Shown here one piece after another: positions 1 through 6,975 of a stretch of DNA of 35,263 bases. Source of the stretch: an uncultured Porphyromonadaceae bacterium (GTDB lineage Bacteria > Bacteroidota > Bacteroidia > Bacteroidales > Muribaculaceae); assembly GCA_947176995.1 (NCBI GenBank), contig CAMWSY010000005.1, forward strand, positions 1 to 35,263, read 5' to 3'. The notes beneath the pieces are model-generated. The model ran no database searches, was not told the origin of the DNA, and saw nothing but the letters and a program-made list of their open reading frames with translations. How positions within the stretch are numbered: the first letter of the stretch is position 1; each line of letters opens with the position of its first letter. The position numbers and the translations under genes are program-made.

Positions 1-852
1 GGTATCGGGATTAAGTATTTCGTGATAGATCGAATTGTCCCAAACGATTTCAGCCACATTCATCCCCGGCGTTTTGCGGCTTACCGTCTCCATGCGGCGG
101 TATTCGTTTCCACCTTTGTAGGTCAGCTCCGGCAGATGCGCGTATGTGGCTTTGTTTCCCGCTGTTTGCGATGGGTGGGGGAGTCGTCGGCGTGTCGGTT
201 CATCACCGTTCTGCACCGTTTCCACCCTCAGGTCTTGCAGTGCCACTCGTCGGTCAAGCCCCCGGTTTGTCACCTCGATTTCAAGTTGTTGCGATTCACC
301 GTTCCAGTCGCTGTCAGTGCGGCTTGTCACCCCTCCGCCGATCCCTACGCTCCCTTCCTCGATTGCAAAAGGAGCGGTTATCATCACCTTGTCAGGCTTC
401 TCCGACTCATAGACCTCAAGAACGTAATTCCCCGACAGCTTTGCTTTCACCTCAGCCGGTGGCACCTTCACGCTGTAGTGCCGGTAGAGCACCGTCGTCA
501 TTCCCGGTTCCGAAGCCTCCCCGTAACCAATTTCAGCAAGATTGAAACCGTCGAGATATTCGCTTTCCACCAGTCCGTCATCCAGTCCGTCGGCATCAGT
601 GTGGCGCACGCGGCAGCGCAGAAAGGGCATCCACGACTCATCCTCACCATCGGGAGCTATCAGGTCAAACGTCAGGCGCAGCCCGTCGCTCTCTCCCGCC
701 ATTGTCACGGGTGTCGTGGCCGCCATGTCACCGTTGCGCCACTGCACGCATCCCACCCTGCCGTCATGCACCTTTACGGTCATTTTCGCCTCGACAGCGA
801 TTGTCAGGGCGGTAAGCAGAGCGGCAAGCAGAGTTGTTATTCGGGCTATCAT
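1..852 (-). CDS. DUF5103 / type IX secretion plug-like protein, 3' end outside window
   Basis: The minus-strand frame is open for 284 codons from an ATG at 852 to the window edge, so the C-terminus is missing. The start encodes a short hydrophobic signal (MIARITTLLAALLTALTIAV). Then come features I associate with the DUF5103 family: a beta-rich N-terminal domain with LRLTFDL, CRVRHTDAD, SEYLDGF, YRHYSVKVP and SGNYVLEVY, followed by GGNEYRRMETVS and MNVAEIVWDN. In Bacteroidetes this family is exported and has recently been linked to the plug of the type IX secretion translocon; that role is carried over by family and not shown here. The gene diverges from argD across 94 bp. A TAAATTTG -7 box ends only 5 nt before the ATG, so the message may be nearly leaderless. 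Family assignment is from motif memory. Confidence 0.72.
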   Translation of the reverse strand, partial: MIARITTLLAALLTALTIAVEAKMTVKVHDGRVGCVQWRNGDMAATTPVTMAGESDGLRLTFDLIAPDGEDESWMPFLRCRVRHTDADGLDDGLVESEYLDGFNLAEIGYGEASEPGMTTVLYRHYSVKVPPAEVKAKLSGNYVLEVYESEKPDKVMITAPFAIEEGSVGIGGGVTSRTDSDWNGESQQLEIEVTNRGLDRRVALQDLRVETVQNGDEPTRRRLPHPSQTAGNKATYAHLPELTYKGGNEYRRMETVSRKTPGMNVAEIVWDNSIYHEILNPDT

Positions 853-857
853 AATCG

Positions 858-901
858 CAAATTTAGCAAATTCATTCCTTGCAATTCTGCGAAATTGGCC
901 A
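858..901 (-). promoter_or_regulatory. Promoter of the DUF5103 gene with upstream TGGCCAATTTCGCA block
   Basis: On the minus strand a TAAATTTG -7 box occupies 865-858, followed by CGA. A block TGGCCAATTTCGCA lies at 901-888, with 22 nt between the two conserved blocks. The same two blocks with the same spacing precede the porin gene (27920-27874). A classical TTTG at -33 is not evident. Confidence 0.5.
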
Positions 902-946
902 TAAAATATTAATTTTATCCCATCAAAAAATCAACACGCTTTTAAG

Positions 947-2080
947 ATGAAACTATTTGACGTTTATCCTCTGTTCGACATAGAGATAACCCGTGGCAAA
1001 GGTTGCCGCGTGTGGGATGCGCAGGATCGTGAATATCTCGACCTCTATGGCGGCCACGCTGTGATTTCTGTCGGACACAGTCATCCGCGCTATCTTGAGG
1101 CACTCAACGATCAGGCGTCGAAACTGTTGTTCTACTCCAACTCAGTAGTTAATTCACTTCAGCAGAAACTCGCCGACCGTCTCGGCAAGGCAAGCGGCTA
1201 CGACGATTACGCCCTCTTCCTCGTCAACTCAGGAGCTGAGGCCAACGAGAACGCTATAAAACTCGCTTCTTTCCACACTGGCCGCAGCCGTGTCATCGCT
1301 TTAGACAAAGCTTTCCATGGCCGCACATCGGCTGCAGTCGAGGCGACCGACAATCCTAAGATTCAGGCTCCTGTCAACCATTCCGGTCATGTCACCTTCC
1401 TTCCGCTCAACGACATTGAGGCCGTTAAGACCGAGCTCGCCAAGGGCGACGTGGCAGCCGTCATCTTCGAGCCTATTCAGGGCGTGGGGGGCATACGCAT
1501 GGCTACCGACGACTTCATGCGTCAGTTGCGCGAAGTCACCGAGCAGACAGGCACGGTTCTTATCGCCGACGAGATTCAGTGCGGCTACGGACGTTCAGGC
1601 AAATTCTTCGCCCATCAGTGGGCAGGCATCCGTCCCGACATTATCACCGTCGCAAAAGGCATAGCCAACGGTTACCCCTTCTCAGGCGTCCTTATCTCTC
1701 CGAAATTCGAGCCCGTCTACGGTATGCTCGGCACCACATTCGGCGGAAACCATCTTGGATGCGCGGCAGCCTGTGCGGTACTCGACATCATGGACGATGA
1801 AAAACTTGTCGATAACGCTCATGAGATCGGTGAATACCTCATATCCCGCCTGAAAGAGATACCCGGTATAAAAGAAGTGCGCGGCCGTGGCCTCATGATC
1901 GGCATTGAGTTTGATCAGCCCGCCAAAGACCTGCGCCGTCGTCTCATCTTCGACGAACACGTCTTCACCGGAGCAGCTGGAACCAACATCATTCGTCTGC
2001 TTCCGCCCCTCTGTCTCTCCCGTGCCGAAGCCGACGAGTTCCTTGACAAATTCACCCGTCAGCTCGAGAAAGGATTATAA
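947..2080 (+). CDS. argD: Acetylornithine (or succinylornithine) aminotransferase
   Basis: A class III PLP-dependent aminotransferase of 377 aa that converts N-acyl-glutamate semialdehyde and glutamate to N-acylornithine and 2-oxoglutarate in arginine synthesis. Visible motifs are the N-terminal LDLYGGHAVISVGHSHP, the PLP-phosphate region NSGAEANENA (about 94-103), the Asp of IADEIQCGYGRSG (D208) and the Schiff-base lysine of ITVAKGIANG (K237). Some Bacteroidetes run the pathway with N-succinylated rather than N-acetylated intermediates, so the acyl group is left open. The arginine genes are not clustered here: argD is followed 18 bp later by ssb, and argE lies 9 kb away behind glmM. The promoter is unclear; TAATTTTA at 910-917 is a weak -7 candidate. 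Confidence 0.93.
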   Translation: MKLFDVYPLFDIEITRGKGCRVWDAQDREYLDLYGGHAVISVGHSHPRYLEALNDQASKLLFYSNSVVNSLQQKLADRLGKASGYDDYALFLVNSGAEANENAIKLASFHTGRSRVIALDKAFHGRTSAAVEATDNPKIQAPVNHSGHVTFLPLNDIEAVKTELAKGDVAAVIFEPIQGVGGIRMATDDFMRQLREVTEQTGTVLIADEIQCGYGRSGKFFAHQWAGIRPDIITVAKGIANGYPFSGVLISPKFEPVYGMLGTTFGGNHLGCAAACAVLDIMDDEKLVDNAHEIGEYLISRLKEIPGIKEVRGRGLMIGIEFDQPAKDLRRRLIFDEHVFTGAAGTNIIRLLPPLCLSRAEADEFLDKFTRQLEKGL

Positions 2081-2098
2081 GTTAAGATCTCTCCATAA

Positions 2099-2434
2099 GT
2101 GTCAGTAAACAAAGTCATACTTGTAGGGAATGTCGGGCGTAAACCCGACATTCGCTATATCGGGCAACGTCCGGTTGCCACATTTTCGTTTGCCACCACT
2201 GAGCGCGGCCGACGCACTCCCGACGGAACTGAGACTCCCGACCGCACCGAGTGGCACAACATCGTCATGTGGGATCACGCCGCTGAGATAGCCGAGCGTT
2301 ACATCGACAAAGGCACCAAACTATTCATTGAAGGAAAACTACGCACCCGCGTTTGGCAGGACGCCAACGCCATCAAGCACAACATCACTGAAATCATCGT
2401 CGACACCTTCGACATCCTCTCCCGCCCCTCCTGA
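2099..2434 (+). CDS. ssb: Single-stranded DNA-binding protein, short form
   Basis: A 111-aa OB-fold protein beginning at GTG (2099), with the typical SSB opening SVNKVILVGNVGRKPDIRY, then ATFSFATTE, RTEWHNIVMW and KGTKLFIEGKLRTR. It binds and protects single-stranded DNA during replication and repair. It ends right after the OB fold (FDILSRPS) and lacks the acidic DDIPF-type C-terminal tip by which classical SSBs recruit partner proteins. It could therefore be a secondary paralogue, or the short form common in Bacteroidales. The GTG is preferred because the family sequence begins exactly there and it follows the argD stop by 18 bp, suggesting co-transcription. Confidence 0.9.
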   Translation: MSVNKVILVGNVGRKPDIRYIGQRPVATFSFATTERGRRTPDGTETPDRTEWHNIVMWDHAAEIAERYIDKGTKLFIEGKLRTRVWQDANAIKHNITEIIVDTFDILSRPS

Positions 2435-2464
2435 CTCTGCATTTTCACCTCCCTTCCTTTCCCT

Positions 2465-2504
2465 CTCCGATGTCTCTGAGTACTCTGAGTTCTCCGAGTT
2501 CTCC
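2465..2504. repeat. Tandem 9-nt repeat, consensus CTCCGAGTT
   Basis: Four head-to-tail 9-mers run from 2465 to 2500 (CTCCGATGT, CTCTGAGTA, CTCTGAGTT, CTCCGAGTT), followed by a further CTCC. They lie between the convergent ssb and kor operons. A second array of the same unit is at 24720-24755, also between convergent genes. No coding function is apparent. Confidence 0.7.
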
Positions 2505-2510
2505 TTCTAC

Positions 2511-2537
2511 AAAAAAATGACCTCGCAAGAGGTCATT
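2511..2537 (-). terminator. Intrinsic terminator of the kor operon
   Basis: A perfect 9-bp stem (2516-2524 with 2529-2537, AATGACCTC/GAGGTCATT) closes a 4-nt loop. On the minus strand it is followed by a run of seven U (2517-2511). It lies 23 bp beyond the korC stop. A near copy, lacking the long U run, ends the solute-binding protein gene at 24942-24963. Confidence 0.85.
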
Positions 2538-2560
2538 CCTTCATTTCGTTACAATTCGAT

Positions 2561-3097
2561 TTACCCCACCAGCTCCATGCCGCGGCGTATGGCCTTTTCA
2601 TTGTCGCCGAGCAGATGATGGTGACGCTCCGGCAGAGTCTTTTTCAGTCCCTTCATCACATCCTCCACGCTTACTATTCCGCGGGCCTTGATCAGTGCCC
2701 CGAGGAGCAGCATATTGTAGGTTTTCGGGTTACCTAACTCAAACGTTGCCTCCATCGCGTTGACTGGAATGATATTTATGTCAGTGCGTGTTGGCTTGTG
2801 GTGGATACCGTAAGGGTCATAGATCAGCGTGCCCCCCGGTTTCACAGTCCTCTCAAATTTATCAAGACTCTGCTGGTTGAGTATCACCGCCGTGTCATAT
2901 TCGTCGAGTATCGGCGAGCTGATTTCGTTATCCGACAGAATCACAGTCACATTAGCAGTGCCACCGCGCTGTTCTGGTCCGTAAGAAGGCATCCATGTCA
3001 CCTCCTTGCCGTCGAGCAGAGCGGCGTAAGCCAGAATCTTACCCATCGACAGAACCCCTTGTCCGCCGAAACCTGCCATGATTATTTCCTCTTTCAT
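2561..3097 (-). CDS. korC: 2-oxoacid:ferredoxin oxidoreductase, gamma subunit
   Basis: A 178-aa protein of the pyruvate/ketoisovalerate oxidoreductase gamma family, part of the complex that oxidatively decarboxylates a 2-oxoacid to acyl-CoA and reduces ferredoxin. It starts MKEEIIMAGFGGQGVLSMG, the conserved glycine-rich opening, and continues with MPSYGPEQRGGTANV and SPILDEYDTAVILNQ, both typical of the subunit. It overlaps korB by 4 bp (ATGA), implying translational coupling, and is the last gene of the operon before the terminator at 2511-2537. Substrate choice (2-oxoglutarate or branched-chain oxoacids) cannot be decided from this subunit. Confidence 0.92.
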   Translation of the reverse strand: MKEEIIMAGFGGQGVLSMGKILAYAALLDGKEVTWMPSYGPEQRGGTANVTVILSDNEISSPILDEYDTAVILNQQSLDKFERTVKPGGTLIYDPYGIHHKPTRTDINIIPVNAMEATFELGNPKTYNMLLLGALIKARGIVSVEDVMKGLKKTLPERHHHLLGDNEKAIRRGMELVG

Positions 3098-3873
3098 TTT
3101 TTCGGCGTGTTATTTTTGAGATCCCCGAGCGGGTATTTTGCTTCCATGTGTTCCACAAGCCATTCGTTGGATTTGACAGGCGACATTTTCCATCCCGAAT
3201 TACACTGGCTCACAACCTCGACAACCGACGTGCCCAGCCCGTCCATTGAGTTCTGAAAAGCCTTCTTGATAGCGTTTTTGGTCTTGCGCACGGCAGCCGC
3301 ATCGTTCACTGCCTGACGCGTCACATAGCACGTTCCGTCAAGTTGGGCGAAAATATCGGTGATTGCCAGTGGGTAACCATTCAGATCCACCCGGCGCCCG
3401 TAGGGAGTTGTTGAAGTCTTCATCCCCTCAAGCGTGGTAGGCGACATCTGGCCTCCCGTCATGCCATATATACCGTTGTTTATGAAGATTATGGCGATAT
3501 TTTCACCACGGTTGGCCGCGTGGATTGCCTCGCCTGTGCCGATAGCCGACAGATCACCGTCGCCCTGATAGGTGAACACCAGTTTCTTGGGCCAAAGGCG
3601 TTTCACTGCCGTAGCCACTGCGGGTGCACGACCGTGGGCGGCCTCGATCCAGTCCACGTCGATGTAGTTGTAGGCAAACACTGCGCAACCCACCGGAGCG
3701 ATTGCAACGGCACCGGTCTTGTCAAGTCCCATTTCGTCGATGACTTCGGCGACAAGTTTGTGCACCACTCCGTGACCGCAGCCGGGGCAATAATGCATCA
3801 CATTGTCGTTCAGCAGTCGCGGACGCGAAACGACCTTATTCTCCGGTTTGACTATATCTTCGCGATTCATCAC
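3094..3873 (-). CDS. korB: 2-oxoacid:ferredoxin oxidoreductase, beta subunit (TPP-binding)
   Basis: A 259-aa thiamine diphosphate-binding subunit. The N-terminal part contains HYCPGCGHG and APVGCAVFAYNY. The TPP/Mg motif is seen as GDGDLSAIGTGE, with NNGIYGMTGGQ completing it about 25 residues later. The small size and absence of extra iron-sulfur cysteines fit the four-subunit KorABCD or VorABCD class, in which the ferredoxin-like clusters sit on a separate delta subunit (encoded here at 4992-5237). It overlaps korA and korC by 4 bp on each side. In anaerobes the enzyme serves a partial TCA cycle or reductive carboxylation; direction and substrate are not determined by sequence. Confidence 0.93.
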   Translation of the reverse strand: MMNREDIVKPENKVVSRPRLLNDNVMHYCPGCGHGVVHKLVAEVIDEMGLDKTGAVAIAPVGCAVFAYNYIDVDWIEAAHGRAPAVATAVKRLWPKKLVFTYQGDGDLSAIGTGEAIHAANRGENIAIIFINNGIYGMTGGQMSPTTLEGMKTSTTPYGRRVDLNGYPLAITDIFAQLDGTCYVTRQAVNDAAAVRKTKNAIKKAFQNSMDGLGTSVVEVVSQCNSGWKMSPVKSNEWLVEHMEAKYPLGDLKNNTPKK

Positions 3874-4973
3874 TTCACTTCAATTAGAGAGTTAAGAGCT
3901 GTGAGCACTTCCGAGGGACTCGGGATGATTCCACCCATTCTGCCGCAGTGCTTCACCGGCACGCGCCCTTCGGTGGCGAGACGCACATCCTCGATCATCT
4001 GGCCGGCGTTCATCTCCGGCACAAGTATTCCCTTCACTTGGCGTGAAAGCTCGCTGATTCTTTCGTAGGGGAAAGGCCAGAGGGTGATCGGTCGTAGCAG
4101 ACCCACCTTTATGCCCGCTTCGCGCGCGGTGTGGATAGCCGCTTGGCTTATGCGTGCCATAGAGCCGAAAGCCACCATCAGCCATTCGGCATCATCGGTC
4201 ATATATTCCTCATAGCGCACCTCGTTAGCCTCGATGCGGCGGTAGGTTTCCTGAAAACGCTCGTTGTTTTTCTCCATCACATGCGAGTCAAGCTCAAGCG
4301 TGGTGATGATATTGTTGCGGCCGCGCTTGTCGGCATCCCCCGTGGCTGCCCACGGGCACTGCTCGAGCACCTCCTCATCGGTGCGGCGCGGTCGTTGCGG
4401 CGGAAGCACCACCTTCTCCATCATCTGACCCACCATGCCGTCGACAAGTATCATTGCCGGAGTGCGGTATTTGAAGGCGAGGTCAAAACCGAGCCCCACG
4501 AAGTCCGCCATCTCCTGTACCGATTTCGGTGCAAGCACGATCAGGTGATAGTCGCCGTGACCTCCACCCTTGGTGGCTTGGAAATAGTCGCTCTGCGACG
4601 GGTGTATGGTGCCCAGTCCCGGGCCGCCGCGCATCACGTTCACAATCAGAGCCGGCAGCTCGCCGGCGGCTATATAGGAGATACCCTCCTGCATCAGCGA
4701 GATGCCGGGGCTGCTCGACGAAGTGAACACCGCTTTGCCGGTAGCTGCTCCGGCATATACCATGTTGATGGATGCAAGCTCGCTTTCTGCTTGAAGCACA
4801 ACCATTCCGGTGGTCTCCCACGGCATCAGGGCCTCAAGAGTCTCAAGCACCTCACTCTGCGGGGTGATGGGATATCCGAAATATCCGTCGCATCCGTAGC
4901 GCACTGCGGCATGGGCGATTGCCTCATTGCCTTTCATCAGCACTACATCTCCTTTTGTTCCGTTATTACTCAT
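3870..4973 (-). CDS. korA: 2-oxoacid:ferredoxin oxidoreductase, alpha subunit
   Basis: A 367-aa alpha subunit carrying the PYR domain of the complex. It shows KGNEAIAHAAVRYGCDGYFGYPITPQSE at the N-terminus (about 14-41), the cofactor-side QAESELASINMVYAGA, TSSSSPGISLMQEG, and MRGGPGLGTIHPSQSDYFQATKGG, all hallmarks of the KorA/VorB family. The C-terminal half (MVAFGSMARIS, GLLRPITLWPFP) matches the domain II fold of this family. It lies 18 bp after korD and overlaps korB by 4 bp, so the whole complex is one transcription unit in the order D-A-B-C. Confidence 0.93.
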   Translation of the reverse strand: MSNNGTKGDVVLMKGNEAIAHAAVRYGCDGYFGYPITPQSEVLETLEALMPWETTGMVVLQAESELASINMVYAGAATGKAVFTSSSSPGISLMQEGISYIAAGELPALIVNVMRGGPGLGTIHPSQSDYFQATKGGGHGDYHLIVLAPKSVQEMADFVGLGFDLAFKYRTPAMILVDGMVGQMMEKVVLPPQRPRRTDEEVLEQCPWAATGDADKRGRNNIITTLELDSHVMEKNNERFQETYRRIEANEVRYEEYMTDDAEWLMVAFGSMARISQAAIHTAREAGIKVGLLRPITLWPFPYERISELSRQVKGILVPEMNAGQMIEDVRLATEGRVPVKHCGRMGGIIPSPSEVLTALNSLIEVK

Positions 4974-4991
4974 GCGTGCGCTCTATCTTTT

Positions 4992-5237
4992 TCATTTAGG
5001 CATTTCACCGCGGTCGATCACGCGGTAGACTTCAATGCAGGCGTCCGGGCATACTGCCGAACATGCCGCACATCCGATGCATGCCGCCTGATTCTTGGCA
5101 TAGGCATAGAGATAGCCCCGGTCATTCACTTCGCGGGTCTGGAGTGCCAACACGTCACACGGACAGGCAACCACACAAAGGCTGCAACCCTTGCAACGCT
5201 CGCGGTCTATCTCGACCGCCCCATATACTTTTGCCAT
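4992..5237 (-). CDS. korD: 2 x 4Fe-4S ferredoxin-like delta subunit
   Basis: An 81-aa dicluster ferredoxin starting MAKVYGAVEIDRERC. Two cysteine motifs, CKGCSLCVVACP and CIGCAACSAVCP, would bind two 4Fe-4S clusters and pass electrons from the TPP subunit to free ferredoxin. The frame is open upstream to a possible start at 5333, but the extra 32 residues resemble no ferredoxin. The ATG at 5237 has an AAGGAAC purine run about 7 nt upstream and fits the family length, so that start is chosen. It is the first gene of korDABC; a minus-strand -7 box (TAGTTTTG) at 5308-5301 would give a leader of roughly 57 nt. Confidence 0.9.
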   Translation of the reverse strand: MAKVYGAVEIDRERCKGCSLCVVACPCDVLALQTREVNDRGYLYAYAKNQAACIGCAACSAVCPDACIEVYRVIDRGEMPK

Positions 5238-5300
5238 AATAGTTCCTTTTCTGCTTTGAAGTCGGCACGGCGATTTTATGCCGCACCCTTTACTCTGATG

Positions 5301-5308
5301 CAAAACTA
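5301..5308 (-). promoter_or_regulatory. Candidate -7 box of korDABC
   Basis: TAGTTTTG on the minus strand fits TAnnTTTG exactly. No good TTTG lies 19-20 nt upstream, so the call rests on the -7 box and its position before the operon. Confidence 0.4.
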
Positions 5309-5490
5309 AGGATTTATTTTTTGAGTTACACACCTTTTAACACTTTCTTAACCTATTGCACACTATGTCTTAAAGTGAGCAATGTTCACGGTGGCAAAGT
5401 TTTACGTTAGGCGTCATCTTTGTGCAAGGTTTTGATAGATATGTTAACAACTATTAACCCGGCTTGATGGTTCTTATTTTTGAGTTGGGT

Positions 5491-5498
5491 TAAATTTG
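5491..5498 (+). promoter_or_regulatory. Candidate -7 box of the helicase gene
   Basis: TAAATTTG matches the Bacteroidetes -7 consensus 58 nt upstream of the helicase ATG. The -33 position has no clear TTTG (nearest CTTG at 5463-5466, spacing 24). Confidence 0.4.
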
Positions 5499-5556
5499 TA
5501 AAATCATTGTGGACCCGCTTCGGTAAAACATCTCTTTAATCTATTTAACTGAATAT

Positions 5557-6894
5557 ATGTCAGACTCTTCTACTATAAAGAAACAGATATTGTCACTCAC
5601 TGGGTTTCAGAAACTGAACCCGATGCAGCTTAAAATGGCTGAGACCGACGACAGGCGGATAATTATGCTTGCTCCCACTGGCTCGGGCAAGACAATCGCA
5701 TTTTCGATAAGACTTCTCCGTTTCATGCGCCGCCCCGGTTCTGGCACGCAGGCGATCATTCTTGCACCTTCGCGTGAACTGGCGTTGCAGATTGCAGGAG
5801 TGTTGAAGAAAATTGCTCCGGCCTATCGCACAACGCCGCTTTTCGGCGGACATTCATTCCGCGATGAGTCCAATTCCATGTCCTCAAACACTCCCGACAT
5901 AATTGTGGCCACTCCCGGTCGTCTGCTCGACCACATCGGACGCCGCAATATCGACCTGACCACGGTCTCGGCGCTTGTCATCGACGAGTACGACAAGTGC
6001 CTTGAGCTCGGTTTCATGGAGGAGATGAAGCGCATAATCCACAAGATAAAGAATGCGCGTCTTACCATACTCACCTCAGCCACGGCTATCGAGAGCCTTC
6101 CTCAGGAAGTCTCGCTTGAGAATATCGTGACCTTTGATTACCGCGAGGACACCAAGGAGGAGGCTGCCGCAAAGCCCGATATCGAGATTATCGAGGTGCC
6201 CTCGCCGTTGCCCGACAAACTGGCGACACTCATTGATCTGCTTCGTGCATTGGAGCCCGGCACACGTTCCATAATCTTCACAAATCATCGTGAGAGCGCC
6301 GAGCGTGTTCATCAGGAACTGCGCAAGGCCGGACTCCCGGCGGGGCTCTATCATGGCGGCATGGAGCAGCAGGATAGGCAGCTTGCAGTCTCGCTTCTGC
6401 GCAACGGCACGACTCCGGTTCTGTCAGCTACCGACCTTGCGGCCCGAGGTCTGGATATTCCCGATATTGATGCTGTGATTCACTACCATGTCCCGGTATC
6501 GCCCGAAGCGTGGACACATCGCAACGGCCGCACGGCACGTGCGGGGGCTTCGGGTAAGGTCTACACGATTCTCTCCGACAAGGATGACCGTCCAGAGTTT
6601 ATGGATGCCGACCGCGTCTGGGCGCCCCCTCATTCCGAGGGCATAGCTGCCTCGGCTTCCCTTCCTGTCACATTGCTGATAAATCTCGGTAAGCGTGACA
6701 AAGTTTCCCGTGGCGACATACTCGGTTTTCTCACCAAGCAGGCGGGACTTGACGGTGCCGATGTTGGCCGCATTGAGGTCGACGATCGTTTCTCCACGGT
6801 AGTGCTCACCCCCGCAGCGGCAAAGCAGCTTGCCGAGTCCTCGCAGCCGCAGAAAATCAAGGGACATCGCTTCCGCCCCGAATTTATTTCCTGA
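5557..6894 (+). CDS. DbpA-like DEAD-box RNA helicase with DEYD motif II
   Basis: A 445-aa ATP-dependent RNA helicase. Seen in order are the Q-motif region (GFQKLNPMQLKM), Walker A APTGSGKT (39-46), PSRELALQIA, ATPGRLL, motif II DEYD (143-146) in place of DEAD, motif III TSAT (173-176), then the second RecA domain with FTNHRE, ATDLAARGLDIP and HRNGRTARAG (motif VI). The last 75 residues (LINLGKRDKVSRGDILGFL..., RIEVDDRFSTVVL) resemble the DbpA RNA-binding domain, which in Escherichia coli DbpA targets 23S rRNA during large-subunit assembly. A ribosome-assembly role is thus the best guess. The downstream glycosyltransferase is in the same reading frame, separated by this gene's TGA. Confidence 0.85.
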   Translation: MSDSSTIKKQILSLTGFQKLNPMQLKMAETDDRRIIMLAPTGSGKTIAFSIRLLRFMRRPGSGTQAIILAPSRELALQIAGVLKKIAPAYRTTPLFGGHSFRDESNSMSSNTPDIIVATPGRLLDHIGRRNIDLTTVSALVIDEYDKCLELGFMEEMKRIIHKIKNARLTILTSATAIESLPQEVSLENIVTFDYREDTKEEAAAKPDIEIIEVPSPLPDKLATLIDLLRALEPGTRSIIFTNHRESAERVHQELRKAGLPAGLYHGGMEQQDRQLAVSLLRNGTTPVLSATDLAARGLDIPDIDAVIHYHVPVSPEAWTHRNGRTARAGASGKVYTILSDKDDRPEFMDADRVWAPPHSEGIAASASLPVTLLINLGKRDKVSRGDILGFLTKQAGLDGADVGRIEVDDRFSTVVLTPAAAKQLAESSQPQKIKGHRFRPEFIS

Positions 6895-6975
6895 TCACTT
6901 CATTTCGCAGGTCTGCTCACAGTCGCCGTACTCATATCCACTATTGGCAATGACGGCATAGCCCGCGTTGCTTCG

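Larger units (their letters stand above)
5238..5556. other. Divergent intergenic region, korD / DEAD-box helicase
   Basis: This 319-nt AT-rich interval holds no supported gene. It contains a minus-strand -7 box for korD (5301-5308) and a plus-strand -7 box for the helicase (5491-5498). The roughly 180 nt between them contain scattered TTAA tracts and a short inverted repeat (GTGA...TCAC around 5375-5390); I could assign nothing firm to them. Confidence 0.5.

Noticed and set aside
22-912. Long plus-strand frames in the first 900 bases
   Set aside because: They are antisense to the DUF5103 gene, whose minus-strand translation has a signal peptide and family motifs; the plus-strand products are Arg, His and Ser-rich with no domain.
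4131-5309. A 392-codon plus-strand frame opposite korA and korD
   Set aside because: Its product (His, Arg and Cys-rich) shows no motif, and it is fully antisense to well-conserved korA and korD.
5238-5333. N-terminal extension of the ferredoxin subunit from a start at 5333
   Set aside because: The extra 32 residues resemble no ferredoxin and include the predicted promoter; ATG 5237 has a purine-rich site and family-like length.
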